Source: Paracamarosporium sp. OC-R06-R3
Lineage: Eukaryota > Ascomycota > Dothideomycetes > Pleosporales > Didymosphaeriaceae
Direction of reading: 5' to 3'
Length of the DNA stretch: 64,000 nt
NCBI GenBank assembly: GCA_019828545.1
Contig: JACVRA010000181.1
Span: 409,670-473,669 of the forward strand
Shown here: one piece after another, positions 46,296 through 58,259 of the stretch
Layout of the letters: the number at the start of each line of letters is the position of its first letter
Numbering within the stretch: position 1 is the first letter of the stretch
Notes under the pieces: model-generated
Database searches by the model: none
The model's input: the letters and a program-made list of their open reading frames with translations, nothing else
What the model was told of the DNA's origin: nothing
Made by a program: the position numbers and the translations under genes

Positions 46296-47929
46296 ATGGC
46301 GCTACTGGGGCATGTAGGATTGGCCGTTGCCTATGTGTGTATAGGTGTAAGTAGCAAACAATCGCTATGATTATTCTGATACCAACATAAATGGCAGTTT
46401 CTTCTATACTGTTTTGGTCATTGCATCTACAATGTCTACCTCCATCCGCTTCGAGATTTTCCTGGACCCAAACTATGGCAGACCACGTTTCTGTTCCGCC
46501 ACTTTGCGGCAATGCGCGGTGAGCTAGATTGGAAATTGAAGGCATTCCACGAGACCTATGGCGAGGTTGTGCGGTATTCTCCAGAGGAGCTTTCTTTTAC
46601 CAGGGAAGAAGCGTGGAAAGACATTTATGGTCACAAACAGCATTCGCTTGCGAAAGACCCGGTGGTCTACGGCTCGGTGAACCTGGATAATACCGAGGCA
46701 ACAAGCATTTTCAATGCGAATCATATCGACCACGCGCGCATTCGAAAACAGCTCGGACACGCGTTTTCTGAGAAGGCGCTCCGTGAACAGGAACCTGGAG
46801 TGCAGGCTTGGATAGACTTGCTTATGTCCAAGTTACAAGGTGTTGCTGCGTCGCAAGGCCCCACAGACATGGTGAGCAGAGTTTCAGTAGGGCGACTATG
46901 TTGTCTTAGACCTAACAAATCATCTTTTCGTAGGTAAAATGGCTCAACTTTACAACCTTCGATCTAATTGGCGATATGGCCTTGGGAAAGTCGTTCGGTT
47001 GCCTCGAGAATAACGAGTATCACAGCTGGGTCAGCGGACTCCAGGCTGGGACCAAGATCGGACCTTATATCAGGACGGTAGCTACGTACACTGATATCCG
47101 CCGACTCTGGAGAACGCTGGCTCCAACGAGCATCAAGGCCGCGAGAGGCCGTCATGAGGCATACGTCAAAGCACATGCCGCTGAGAGGCTTTCTAAGGGT
47201 GTGATGATGGGCCGACGCGATTTCATTAGCTACATCCTCAAAGGGAAAGAAGACGGAAGCGGGATTTCTGAAGAAGAGGTCACTGCCAACTGCGGGTTCC
47301 TGATTATTGCAGGCAGCGAGGCTGCGGGCACTGCAATGTCGGGAATCCTATTCCATCTCCTGAAAAAGCCCAGCACGTTGGCCAAAGTCACGCGCGAAGT
47401 CCGGGAGGCGTACCACGAGGAATCGGCAATTGACTTCACCACGACAGCGACCAGGCTGCCGTATCTGATGGCATGTATCAGCGAAGGCATGCGGGCATTT
47501 CCTCCGGGGCCTACGATCCCGCCAAGGCGTACACCGCGGGGGATGACGACCGAGATCGCGGGCTACAAGGTGCCTGGATGGACCTCAGTTGGGGTCCAGC
47601 CTCTAGCAACCACGCACAGCGTAGCCAACTTCTACGATCCTGACGATTATGTCCCGGAGCGCTGGTTGCCGGAGACTCGGTACGATGCTAGCTCACCGTA
47701 TTACAATGATCGGTTGGATGCTGTGCAGCCTTTCAGCACAGGGCCTCGCGCGTGTCTTGGAAAGGGCCTAGCGTACAACGAGATGCGTGTGATCCTGGCG
47801 CGCTTGGTCTGGAACTTCGACGTCAGCATGGAGCCTGAGAGCTTGGAGTGGGACAAACAGCGCACTTTCACGCTGTGGGAGAAGAACGAGCTCCTGTGCA
47901 GATTGACCGACATTCGAAAACTAGCCTAG
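46296..47929 (+). CDS. Microsomal cytochrome P450 (cluster P450-1)
   Basis: Exons 46296-46346, 46398-46871 and 46934-47929 (506 residues). The short first exon encodes the membrane anchor (MALLGHVGLAVAYVCIGFLL), and exon 2 continues into YNVYLHPLRDFPGPKLW, the usual fungal hinge. I-helix: IIAGSEAAGTAMSG. K-helix ExxR: EGMR. PERW region: VPERWLPE. Heme loop: FSTGPRACLG with the Cys thiolate. The sequence style resembles fungal tailoring P450s of the isotrichodermin C-15 hydroxylase / CYP65 kind, though the family number is a guess. It is expected in the ER membrane with NADPH-P450 reductase. Same strand and direction as the SDR and FAD genes that follow. Confidence 0.93.
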
Positions 47930-48456
47930 CTGAATCAAGGGAGACTGCTTAGGTAGGTATCACTTTAATTACACATATGCGAGTCATGTATTGCTTTTTC
48001 CGTACTAGTATTACAGTCCCGACGGAAAGGGACAAGGCATCCTAGGTCACGTAAGCACTCAATAAACCACCTCACAGTGAAGTATGCCTTTTGGCTTTAC
48101 CAAAGTGCGGGGCCATGGCGGGACCATGTTGAAATACACTGCGGCGGATCACTTTGAACTTGAGATTCGGGCGTAGTGATGGAGGGCGGAGAGTCGATTC
48201 GACCAGTTGCGCGCTTCCAATTTTGCCTTCGCCACGTACGACATTGGCACACCGCTCGTAGAGTTTATGGCAATCAAGCTGCAAAAGACTTAATGGCTGT
48301 TAAGACAAAGTAGAAGGTGGTACATGGGGCCAAATAGCACGTCATGCGCCCTGATATGTACGGGCTTGCAACAAGGCTGAGCCCTCATATATCCTCTGAT
48401 TGTGCGCGCCGCACTATTTCCAAGCTTTACATCCTCATTTATTCATCCTTTCCAAC
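47930..48456. other. Intergenic, SDR promoter
   Basis: 527 bp between two same-strand cluster genes. No gene seen. Confidence 0.45.
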
Positions 48457-49294
48457 ATGGCAAGCAAGGTCGTTCTGATCACCGGCGCCAACCGTGGCCT
48501 AGGATATTCTATCTTAGAAGTCGCAGGCCTCCGCGACCCAAACACAGCCTTCATCCTGGCTAGCCGAACGAAATCCAATGGCGAAGAAGCGAAGGAGAAA
48601 CTCCAGAATGCCGGCGTCAAAGGACCAATTGAAGTGATTGAGTTGGACGTGCAGAATGATGCGCAGATTATCGAAGCCGTGAAATTCACAGCCACCAAGT
48701 TTGGAAAGCTAGATAGTGAGTTGCTGAGGTCTTTGCTGCTGCTGCTGCTTGATTTACACCAGTGCAGTTCTGGTAAACAATGCGGGCATCATAGACATCA
48801 TCCAGAACATGTCGCTCCCGACGCTTCGTGCGGCGACTAAGAACATGCTCAACGTGAACCTCACATCAGTGGCATGCGTCACCGCCGGATTCCAGCCAAT
48901 CATGCGCAATTCATCGAATCCCAAGGTCATAAACATTAGTTCCGGCCTAGGCAGCATCGAAAATACGCTCCAGCGCAAGATGGCTCGCTATGCACCGTAT
49001 GGTGCTAGCAAGGTCGGCATGAACGGAGTAACCGTTCATATGCAGGTCATGGAAAATGATCGCATAGAAGACGAGAAGGCCGAGGGCAAGCCAACTGCTG
49101 GGGCTAAGATTCAATACTACTCTGTGGCTCCTGGACTGCTCAAGACAGGCTTCACGCATTATAGCGATAAGGGTATTCCACCAGAGGAGGGTGCCGAAGT
49201 TGTGGTACAACTTATCCAAGACGATGAGAACAAGTACCTTGGTGGGACGCAGTGGGAATTCATAGAGGGCCAAATGCAACAAGTGCCATGGTAG
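48457..49294 (+). CDS. Short-chain dehydrogenase/reductase (cluster SDR)
   Basis: Exons 48457-48715 and 48768-49294 (261 residues). The cofactor motif is TGANRGLG at residues 9-16 and the conserved NNAG follows the exon join (LDILVNNAG). The catalytic part has INISSGLGSI and the YxxxK pair in YGASK. The acceptor used is the second AG of CAGTGCAG, because only that one keeps LVNNAG in frame. The intron carries a CTG repeat at about 48736-48749. Size and motifs are those of a classical SDR, which would oxidise an alcohol or reduce a ketone on the polyketide using NAD(P)(H). Cofactor preference cannot be read with confidence. Confidence 0.93.
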
Positions 49295-50226
49295 ACTCTA
49301 GTTTAGGTAGCGACCACATGGTAGTAAGAAGTGAAATGCAAGCACGAATTCTCCAAAGCTTTGACGTCACTCCAAGTGGAAGTATATCTCTTCCAATTGT
49401 TATGTATGGAAAGAAACTTGTAGTTCTAGATCTTTTCGTCTATTTTCTTGTTTGGGTAAAGCGTCTTCTGGTACCACGACCTAGTCAACGGTTGTAGGGT
49501 CGGAGCATTGCGCTCTGACGGGCTGTGTGGATGTGCAGCTCGCTTAACGTTCTTCATAAGCTTGAGGATCAGACTGGGACCAGACTTGATGACTGGAGTC
49601 CGCTTTTAGCAGTACAGGCCTTCAAACGGAATACCTAGAGTCGGCCGCATCCACGTCTCCTACGGACTTCCGTGGCTACATCGTATGTTCCAGTGAGACT
49701 CGTATTTCAGGTTTCAAAGGGTTCAAAACAACTACTAACGAGCTGTGTGGCCACTACAAGTGCGCCCAAGAGGCTGCTCACGCATTGAGACATGGCATGG
49801 ACCCCAATCGCCTACCACCAGTTTGCCTCGGGACTTCGGTTCATCCGTTGAACATAGCCAGCCTCATCCTTCCGAATCGCAATACCTCCTTCGCGATCCA
49901 AGCTTCTCAGTCCTGGCTGATACAATGGCTTACTGAAGAAGGGCTTTGGGACTGTGCCTTCGGACTAACGATAACGACGGCGACTCAAATGTTGTGGCTG
50001 TGTGTTTTCTTAGAATGGAGTTATTTGAGAATGTGGACATTGTGTAGCTTCATTACGAGCAGAGATGGGGGCAGGTTAGAGGCAGTGTGATCTGCTTTTC
50101 TTAAGCCCGGTGTGAGAAGTATTGTCCCGGCTTGTATAATTTTAAATGAATCAATCCCAAATTCTGGGTCTCTCATTCCAATTTCTTTTTAGGTTCAACT
50201 TCAAGATCCAGGAATTTCTGAGCATC
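49295..50226. other. Intergenic, FAD oxidase promoter
   Basis: 930 bp. Frames at 49745-50090 show no domain. Nothing else recognisable. Confidence 0.4.
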
Positions 50227-51763
50227 ATGGTTATTATTCGCTCACTCGGTTTCTTTTCACTTCTCAGCGGCGTGCTCTCAGCCGCCGTTTCCGTTCAACC
50301 CCAAAGTTTCCGCAATTGTGCAAAAATCACAGGCCTTGGTCTCGACTCCAGAACCATTGTATCCATGCCTCAAGATGCTATCTTCGCGAATCAAACAGCT
50401 CGATACACGTCCTACTATTCCCCAACATACTGTGCATCTGTAGAGCCAGCAACCTACCAGGACGTACAGAAGATTGTGAGAAGCTCCTTCAAATTGCTTG
50501 GAACAGTGATATTTATGAAAATGGCAGATTAAATTTGCGACTAAGAATTCCGTGCCGTTTCTTGCAACCGGCGGTGGTCACGGCTTCTCGACGACGCTTG
50601 GAAATCTTCGGAACGGCATTCAAATAAACCTCCGCCAATTCAAGTCGATCAAGATAAACAAGGCGGTGCAAACTTTGACTGTTGGGGGTGCCGTTTTGTT
50701 CGGCGAGCTTATTCCAAAAGTCTACGAGGCCGGTTTCGAGATGACAACCGGGTCTGAGCATTGCGTTGGAATCATTGGCGCCACGATCGGTGGAGGCATA
50801 GGTCGACTCAACGGATTACACGGCATGATTGTCGATGCGTTGCAATCTGTGAAATTGATCACTTCATCTGGAGACTTGATCACCGTGTCCGCGAGATCCC
50901 ATTCGGACCTTTTCTGGGGCATACGAGGCGCCGGGATGAATTTTGGTGTCATTGTCGAAGCAACATACAAAATTTCTCCATTGACGCCTGGCGGCATTAT
51001 GAATGCGGATTTTCTCTTCCCCGTCAACCGCACGCATGCTGTCTTCGAGTACATGAAGCAGATGAACGATCGGACGCTACCGGCCGAACTTTCAATCATA
51101 CTGCAGGTGGGGTACAATCCTGCAATTGGTGGGACTTACGTGGTCGTCAACGCAGCATATATGGGGCCGCAGTCCGCAGGGCTTCCGCTCGTGCAAGGTC
51201 TCATCGATGCTGGGCCAATCGCGCAGAATATCAGCCAGACAAACTGGGGTGCCCAGTCCAGCACTGCTTTCTTCGCAACCACTGATATCAATGGACCTTG
51301 TGCGAAGGGTGCGGCACATGATGTCTATGGTGTCGGAATCAAGAACTACGATATCCCTACCTTCGACGCTTACCTCACCAACTTGTCTACGCTTTACACA
51401 CAACATCCCCAAGCGCAAGGTAGCACATTCTTTATTGAGGCGTTTCCGACCCAAGCTACCAGAGCCGTAACTCGTGATGCGACTGCATATCCGCATCGTG
51501 ATATTACTACCCATCTGTTGTTTAATTACCAGCTGAACGATCCGAGGGTCGCGGACGCGGTCAATCCATTTGCGAAGACAGCGCGAGATGCTTTCGTGAA
51601 AACGAGTGGATTTGGAGAATTGAAAACCTGTGTCAGCTACGGCCATGGCGATGAGGGCCCAATTCCGTTATACTCGTCGAGAAATTTGCCAAGGCTAAGG
51701 AAGCTGAAGAGAACTTATGATTCAAAGGGTGCGTTCAACTTCAATCAGCCACTAGGTTCGTAG
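50227..51763 (+). CDS. Secreted FAD-linked oxidase, berberine-bridge type
   Basis: Exons 50227-50475 and 50528-51763 (494 residues). It has a signal peptide (MVIIRSLGFFSLLSGVLSAAV), then a PCMH-type FAD domain. The exon join restores KIIKFATKNSVPFLATGGGHG. The His of GGGHG and the Cys in MTTGSEHCVGIIG-like context are the usual covalent flavin sites of this family. The C-terminal BBE segment ends in LYSSRNLPRLRKLKRTYDSKGAFNF. Such oxidases dehydrogenate alcohols or drive ring formation, and solanapyrone synthase (Sol5) is a known polyketide example that yields a Diels-Alder product. The substrate here is unknown. A secretory signal in a cluster oxidase implies an ER-lumen, vesicle or extracellular late step. 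Confidence 0.93.
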
Positions 51764-52009
51764 AAATATGCATGTGCAGGAGGTGATTTGCCGGTAAACT
51801 GTACAATAGTTTTCGAGTTTCTTCTACTGAGTTTTTGAATGTTAGAACGGTTTTGGGCCACTCAAGCATATAGCATATCAGGGATGGAACAATTATTTAT
51901 GCTCAACGTAGAAGTTTTCGAATAGATGACGGAAGGATCATTGCTATATAGAGCTAGGCCAGACGCACGCATTGATCGACTAGCATGATTCCTCCAACTC
52001 TAATCAAGG

Positions 52010-53669
52010 TTAATTGTTTAGGGCTACTTTCCTGAAGCGGACGTTGACTCCACGCTTAACCTCCAGAGTAACCGTTACAGTTTGCTGTATATACGAAAGG
52101 TCTTCTGTAGATTCAAGTTGATCAAAGTGCTGCAATAATCGAACCGTTAAATATCCGGCTTCGGTGAGTGCGAATTGCTCTACATCAACATTGGTCAGAC
52201 GAAAATGGATCGTAATGACGGAGGTGTAACTCACGCCCAAGACATATTCTGGGCCCTCCAGAAAAGGGCAGGAAGCTCCAGTCGAGCTTTCGTTTCTCCC
52301 ATCTCTCTGGTTTGAACTCCAAAGCGTCTGCACCCCACAAATCTTCACGCCTGTGCATGGCATATACGCACATGTTGACTGTTTGACCTTTCCTGACAGC
52401 AATAGGTGCTGATCCATCAGATCCACCACCAACAGGCAAGATGACGTCACGAGCCGCGACACGTGAGTTGAATGGGCCAGGAGGATAGAGTCGCAGTGTC
52501 TCGAGCATGGTCCATTGTAGATAACGACATTGTTTAAGTGTATTAAAGGTAATCGTGTGCAGGTTATCTTGCGTGCCGAAATCTTGCAGAATATGGATTC
52601 GTAGCTTTTTGAAGATTGCTGGATGTTTTGCAAGCATTATAAACATCCAACTCAATAGCGCGGCTGTGGTGTCACGGCTTGCTGTAAGCGCAAATAGTGT
52701 CTGATCCCTAAGCTCAATGGGATCCTTTGTGTCCTTCGCCAAAGCCTTTAGGAGTGTGTGCTTGCTTTTATCGTCTTCGTCCTCGAATCTTCCGTTCAAA
52801 GTCTCGCGAACTAGGTAGTCGACAAAATCTTGCAAATATTTAACTGCACGTCGCGCCTTCTTGCTATCTGCAAGAAAGTACAAGCCTTGAAGCTTCGCAC
52901 GCTTCGTGACCTCAATACTGGCAATGTGGAACGCTTCCGTAAAGCCCATACCATCGCCAGCTTGATCCGCAGCAGCTCTTGTGATGTCGTCGATCGAAAT
53001 AAAGTCAAATGCACCAGGTATAGCCGCGAGCTGAGACTTGACGTTCGCGCCAAATAAGAATTCGGTGCCAGTGTCCAGCGTGAAATGCAGAAACATGGCC
53101 TGGAGATCAACAACACGTGTCCAATCTCCTTGCATATCATAATTTAAAGCCTGTAACATATCGTTTGCCGCACTGTCTGTGATCTGAAGATTTGCAAAAT
53201 GGCCAGTGCTAAAATGAGGTTTAAAGAGTGCGCGCGAACGCTCCCAGAAAGGACCATCAGTCGTGAATATGCATTTTCCCACCATGTATCCAAAGGCCCC
53301 TGCGCGGCGGCTTCCAGTGGGAAAATCTTTGAAGTTTGTGGCGAAGATCGTCTTCATGTTTTCCGGTTCGCTGGTCAGGATATTCACCTCACCCAAAAGG
53401 CTTGTCGAGCTAAATGTGTGCCCATGATACAGAAAAGATGGCATTATGATTGTCTCCATAACATCTGCACCTTGCGCAGTCAATTTCACCATGCGGTAAA
53501 TACGATCGATACCCCATGGTAATACTGATGACGAATGCGAAGGAGGTTCGCACCCATTGAGGTGACCAAAACTATTGAACTTCCTGTTAGCGATGGATTC
53601 CCGGATGCGATAAACAATGTAAAGAAGCGCAGCAAGATAAAGTAGTGGGTGGTGGAGAAAGCCTGCCAT
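52010..53669 (-). CDS. CYP52-like cytochrome P450 (cluster P450-2)
   Basis: Exons 53669-52235 and 52179-52010 (534 residues). The chosen start MAGFLHHPLLYLAALLYIVYRIRESI gives a normal N-terminal anchor. The frame is open upstream to 53960 but that part lacks anchor character. CYP52/alkane-hydroxylase features are FTTDGPFWERSRALFKPHF, an I-helix LTASRDTTAALLSW, K-helix ETLRLYPPGPFNSR, PERWEKRK and heme loop FSGGPRICLG. The small last exon completes QQFALTEAGYLTVRLLQ. Members hydroxylate the terminal carbon of alkanes and fatty acids. In this setting terminal or near-terminal oxidation of the polyketide chain is likely but inferred. Divergent from the MFS gene. Confidence 0.93.
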
Positions 53670-54233
53670 CTGGCGATGTGGTGGTACGTCAAGATCAGGA
53701 TCTGAGACTATATCTGGGAAAAACGACAATCGAGTGATCAGACTTTTTAATGCACGAACTAATATACCATGGAATCCCAATCGGTGAATCAGATCTGCAA
53801 CATATGTGCACATGCGGATATACCAGCGTGTTGGTGTTTCAGGCGCAAGACCAGACTGGGACCATTTGGGAGCGGGGCAAAAGGAACATCCGACTCCGAT
53901 TTTCACCCCAATCTTGTGAAACAATCGGGATTTGCGCAACCTGGAAGGATTCAGCTGCACAGAAGGGTCTATATCCCAGTAAGCTGAAAGTCGGAAACTG
54001 GTGCCTGAAATCCCAGCATAATTTCATCATTAACTTCTTATCAATATGTTCACAGTTTGGTGTTTCCGAATTTGAAACATCGGTAATGATCCTGGAGCAG
54101 CAGTAGACAGAACTTTGAATCAGTTCTCTGAATGCAAAAGGTAGTCTAGGGCTTACAGCTTTGTAGAGTACGAGCTACCACCCCTCATCGTTGAAAGATA
54201 CGTCTTCTCCGAGAACAACAAAGAAAGAGCAGA
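53670..54233. promoter_or_regulatory. Divergent promoter, P450-2 / MFS transporter
   Basis: 564 bp between the two ATGs. Coordinated expression is plausible from the head-to-head layout. No factor site identified. Confidence 0.45.
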
Positions 54234-56101
54234 ATGTCGTCAAACATCAGCACAGAAGCCACTGAACTCCAACCTGTGAGGCCTAGCTCTTCGGATCGCG
54301 TCGCACTCAGTTACGACTCCAATCAGGATCCCCAACCAGTGGGAGCTCACTTCACATACGAGCTACGGGACTCGACCTCCAAAGTCGCACTTCGAACTTT
54401 TCCAACGTTCAACTCGACGAGACCTAGCACCGATGCTGCAGCTGGCGACTTGGTTACAACTCTACACAATGTCGAAGACCATCACGATATGAGCTATCTT
54501 AGAGCAATGCCAGGTGACAACGGCGATAACGGGAAAGATCTGAAAAGATGGCAAATGACTTGTCTGATCATTGGACTCATGATGGCGGCTTTCCTGCTGA
54601 TGATTGATTCCACAGTATTAGTGACAGCAATTCCCAGTATAACGTCCACATTCCATTCAGTGGAGGATATTGGATGGTACGGCAGTTCATATTTGCTGGC
54701 CACGTAAGTAGTGAATTTACTTTTGATGTGCACCAGTTGATCTTCGATAGTTGCGCCCTCCAGCTTCTCTTCGGTAAGCTCTATCAATACTACGAATCGA
54801 AAGCGACCTTCATCTCCGCCTTCGTAGTATTCGAAATCGGGTCACTCTTGTGTGGGGCAGCACAATCGAGCCTCATGTTTATCATGGGAAGAGTTATCTC
54901 AGGGTTAGGTGGGGCCGGCATCTTGAATGGGGCATTCGTGATCGTGGCAGCAGCCGCACCAGTCGCTTCTCGTCCGAAGCTGATCGGGTTGATCCTAGGT
55001 GTAGCATCGACTGGGGTAGCACTGGGACCTCTGATTGGCGGAGCTCTGACCGAACATGCGTCTTGGCGCTGGTGTTTCTACCTGAATTTACCAGTGGGTG
55101 CCATTACGATCCTAACGCTTTCGATAATCCGGTTGCCAAATGCAAAACTTCGCATGGGAGAGATTCGAGTAACAGCGATGGAGCAAGTCGCCCGGTTGGA
55201 CCTCTTTGGATGCGGTCTCTTCTCAGGTACAGTGATTATGCTGCTCCTTGCACTTGACTGGGGTGGCACGACGTATCGCTGGGACTCTCCAGTTATCATC
55301 AATCTTTTCTGGGGATCGGGGTTTGCCTTCAACCTATTCCTATTCTGGGAGTACAGCATGGGCGATGCGGCGTTGCTACCACTCAACATGTTCTCGAACT
55401 CGATCATCACATGTTCAACTCTAACTGGCGTCATGAGTTATGGTGGCCTGTACGTGATCATCGTATATCTGCCATTGTGGTTCCAAGTCGTCAAAGAAGC
55501 ATCTCCACTGATGTCTGGCGTCTACTATCTGCCATCTGTGGTCACGACCGTGGTCGGCACTATCGTGACAGGCTTTCTCGTCACCAAGATTGGCTACTAC
55601 ACTCCCTTCATGGTAATGGGTGGTGCTCTTGCTGCCATTGCAGCAGGACTGATGACCATGTTCACGACGCGTGCATCGATCGCAGCATGGGTGTGCTACC
55701 AGCTCATCAACGGTGTAGCCCGAGGTATGATGGCACAGATCCCAGTCACGGCCATACAGTCAAACTTGCCCCATGAGCTAATATCGATTGGAACGGCTCT
55801 CGTGGTTTTCAGTCAGAACTTTGGTGCTTCAATTTTCATCTCACTAGGACAAACGACATTTGGAAATACCCTATTACCAGCTTTGTACAAACATGCACCC
55901 AATGTCGATGCTGCTCTTGTTTCCAGTGTAGGTGCTACTGCATGGAGATCGGTTGTTGCGCCCGACTCAGTGCCAGGAGTGCTCGATGCTTTCAATGAAG
56001 CGTTGACAACAACATTCTTCTTGTCTGTCGGGGCATCTGTAGCTGTGTTTGCGCTCTCATGGGGCTTGGGGTGGAAGAATCTGAAGACTGCGACTGAGTA
56101 G
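54234..56101 (+). CDS. MFS multidrug exporter, 14-helix DHA2 type
   Basis: Exons 54234-54703 and 54751-56101 (606 residues). A polar cytosolic N-terminus of about 105 residues precedes the first span ([28 protein letters not shown]), which contains the DHA2-type motif ([11 protein letters not shown]). After the join come [12 protein letters not shown] (motif A region), [15 protein letters not shown] and [22 protein letters not shown] (motif C and the WRW motif). Fourteen spans can be counted in total. The family includes the aflatoxin-cluster AflT and other toxin or drug exporters driven by proton antiport at the plasma membrane. As the last gene of the cluster it probably exports the product or protects the producer. 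Confidence 0.95.
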
Positions 56102-56606
56102 CATGGTCTACACCAATGTTGCTACATTTATTCCATGAGTCAAAAGAAGGTAGCCGAAGTTACTAGGCTCACCAGCAATAATTATATCATAGGGCGTTCC
56201 CGCTAGATGGTTGCATGATAGGGCGGACATGGTACGGCGAAGGCATCGAAGATGGCCCATCACAACGCATGTAGAGCTGAAAAATTGTTATTCTGCCATT
56301 GTTTTGTATAAGTTCTCGGGCTTTGTTTCGATACCTGCATAAAGGTTTTCGGTGCTGTGTCTACTCGTATGCTTGATATCAGCAAAGATCGACCACTTAC
56401 ATGTGTGGGCTCATTTCCTTCCCGTACAACTTAACATTCGCCTTAAGTGTGACAAATGTAGTAAGTCCACAGAAAAATTAACTTCATAGTTCATTGGGTT
56501 GGAAACACGACCACGCATCCCAACTGTCTTTATGACTCTTAGGCAGTTCATAGAGTGTTTGGACGGCCAACAAAGCCCCCTGAACGGTCATTAAATGCAA
56601 AAACAA

Positions 56607-56703
56607 TGCATCGGCCGGGAATCGAACCCGGGGCTAGCCGAGCTTGTGCAACTCGAACTGAACTGCTTGGCAACGGCTAATTTTACCACTAAACCACCGA
56701 TGC
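56607..56703 (-). tRNA. tRNA-Gly (GCC anticodon) with intron
   Basis: 97 nt on the minus strand. The acceptor arms GCATCGG and CCGATGC pair, with discriminator A. The T arm is CCGGG-TTCGATT-CCCGG and the D arm is GTTTAGTGGTAAAAT. The anticodon stem AGCCG/CGGCT flanks loop TTGCCA..T with anticodon GCC. An intron of about 26 nt sits after position 37, the canonical place for nuclear tRNA introns. A T-rich run follows the 3' end, as expected for RNA polymerase III termination. Confidence 0.93.
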
Positions 56704-57873
56704 TGGTGTCGCTGTGAACGATGATTATTAATACGTTTTGTCCTTACACAAATATATAGCAGTTATAGAATCAGCAAAAGTTAGAAGAAGAGAACTACAG
56801 CAGTCGATACGGCAGTCTTTGTTTGTTTGTTTTTTCTTGATCGGGTTGATAGCTTATATCAGAAAAATGGGGTAGTGGGAGGGATGCAATGTGGGGCGAA
56901 AATTTTTTTATCTCGTCTCGTTTGTGACACCACTCCGGATCAGCAACACAAAATCCTGGGTGTGTCGTGTAGTGTTACTGACGGGTTTTGAAAGGTCAAT
57001 ACAAGATATTGACCTATCTAATGGCCTAGTCTTCGGCACCAGCGTTCAGAAGCCTTTGGACTTCAAAGGAGCTTGCATGTGTATTTTGGCAAGGATGAAA
57101 CCTAGGATGGACTTTATACTAGTTAACATATATATGATGATCCAATATTTAACTAGGATCATTACTAAAATTTACAGCATCCCCACCCAACTCCCACATT
57201 CATGCCCTTACTTCACTACAAAGCCAAAGACGTAATCTCAAGTCCCTACTCTAGTTACTTGTTTGCTTCGCTGCCTCTTCCTCCGTTTCTCTAAACTACG
57301 TTCTATATTATAGTAGTTTCGTTGCTAGTAGTAACGTAGTCTCTACTATATTTAACATCTATGCTCTGCGCTAAGGCTACTTAATATTAAAGAGGAAATT
57401 CTTATATTACTAGGAGCTTTCGCTAAGCATCTCGCAGAAATTTGTGCCTCCACTCGACTCGAGCAGTGGCTCGCTGTACTTTGACGAACACAACAATGGC
57501 GTAGACGGCACACGACCAGCAAACTCGGTTTTCTTGTCAATATTCCCGATGTCAGCGCGAACTAATTCACCCTTACAAAAAGAGCTAGTCTAGCTAGCCC
57601 AAACCGCTCCAATCGCCGATGAATTCACGACATTATTCACCTCGCTGAGGGTGCTGACGCCCTCGCCATTGCGATCAACTAGAAGGAGTATCCACATGAA
57701 GATATTAACGATTTGGACGCGACTGTGTTAGCGGATGCCTTCAAGATATGATACAAAGCCAGGACTCATGTGTCTTTTTATTTAAGAGGACTAACGAATG
57801 TGCAACTCCACGAGATTTCAATTGCTTGTACATATCGACACAAACAGTGGGGCCAGGTCATGAAGCTTAGCAT
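56704..57873. other. AT-rich intergenic region
   Basis: 1.2 kb, AT-rich, with inverted TAGTAGTTTCGTTGCTAGTAG / ACTAC-like words near 57300-57350. Broken coding-like traces near 57600-57870 (EDINDLDATVLADAFK) carry stops and have no family I recognise. It may be an eroded gene or mobile element. Confidence 0.35.
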
Positions 57874-58259
57874 CTAACATCCTGTAGCCGAATACGCCAC
57901 GTACAGCTGCGGTGCCTCAAGACACACACCTACCGCTGCGTAAGCATAACGCTCGCTGTCGTCCACAGTGAAATTTACTTACCCGTTTGTGTGTCTCCGT
58001 TCAAGAAGTTCTGGACCGAATTGCCCATGCAGGACTCATCGTTGAAAAGGTTGATCAAGCAGTCGCCATCCGGGATGTCCGTTCTAAGGATTAAGCCAGA
58101 GACAGTCTCTGGAAGAGTGGTGCATCCAATTTCGGAAGGCGTGTCAATACTGTAGCTAAAGATGCCACAGCCTCTGTTGGCGTAGAAGTCGATGGCGACC
58201 GCATTGGCGATGGTGCTCACGGAGCCCAAAGCGAGGAGAGTAGAAGTGAATGTTTTCAT
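57874..58259 (-). CDS. Small secreted cysteine-rich protein
   Basis: Two exons, 58259-57983 and 57929-57874 (110 residues). MKTFTSTLLALGSVSTIANA is a clear signal peptide. The mature part of about 90 residues has four cysteines in exon 1 (RGCG, IGCT, GDCL, ESCM) and two in the proposed exon 2 (GVCLEAP and a final GC before the stop). This makes six, an even number that suits disulfide pairing. The donor is GTAAGT. The acceptor GGTAG is weaker, and exon 2 is my inference. Without splicing the frame ends eight nucleotides past the donor. No named family is recognised. The profile is that of effector-candidate or wall-associated small secreted proteins in filamentous fungi. Confidence 0.7.

Noticed and set aside
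57290..57350. Inverted TAGTAG/CTACTA words suggesting terminal repeats of a mobile element
   Set aside because: Too short and irregular, with no target-site duplication or transposase trace found nearby.
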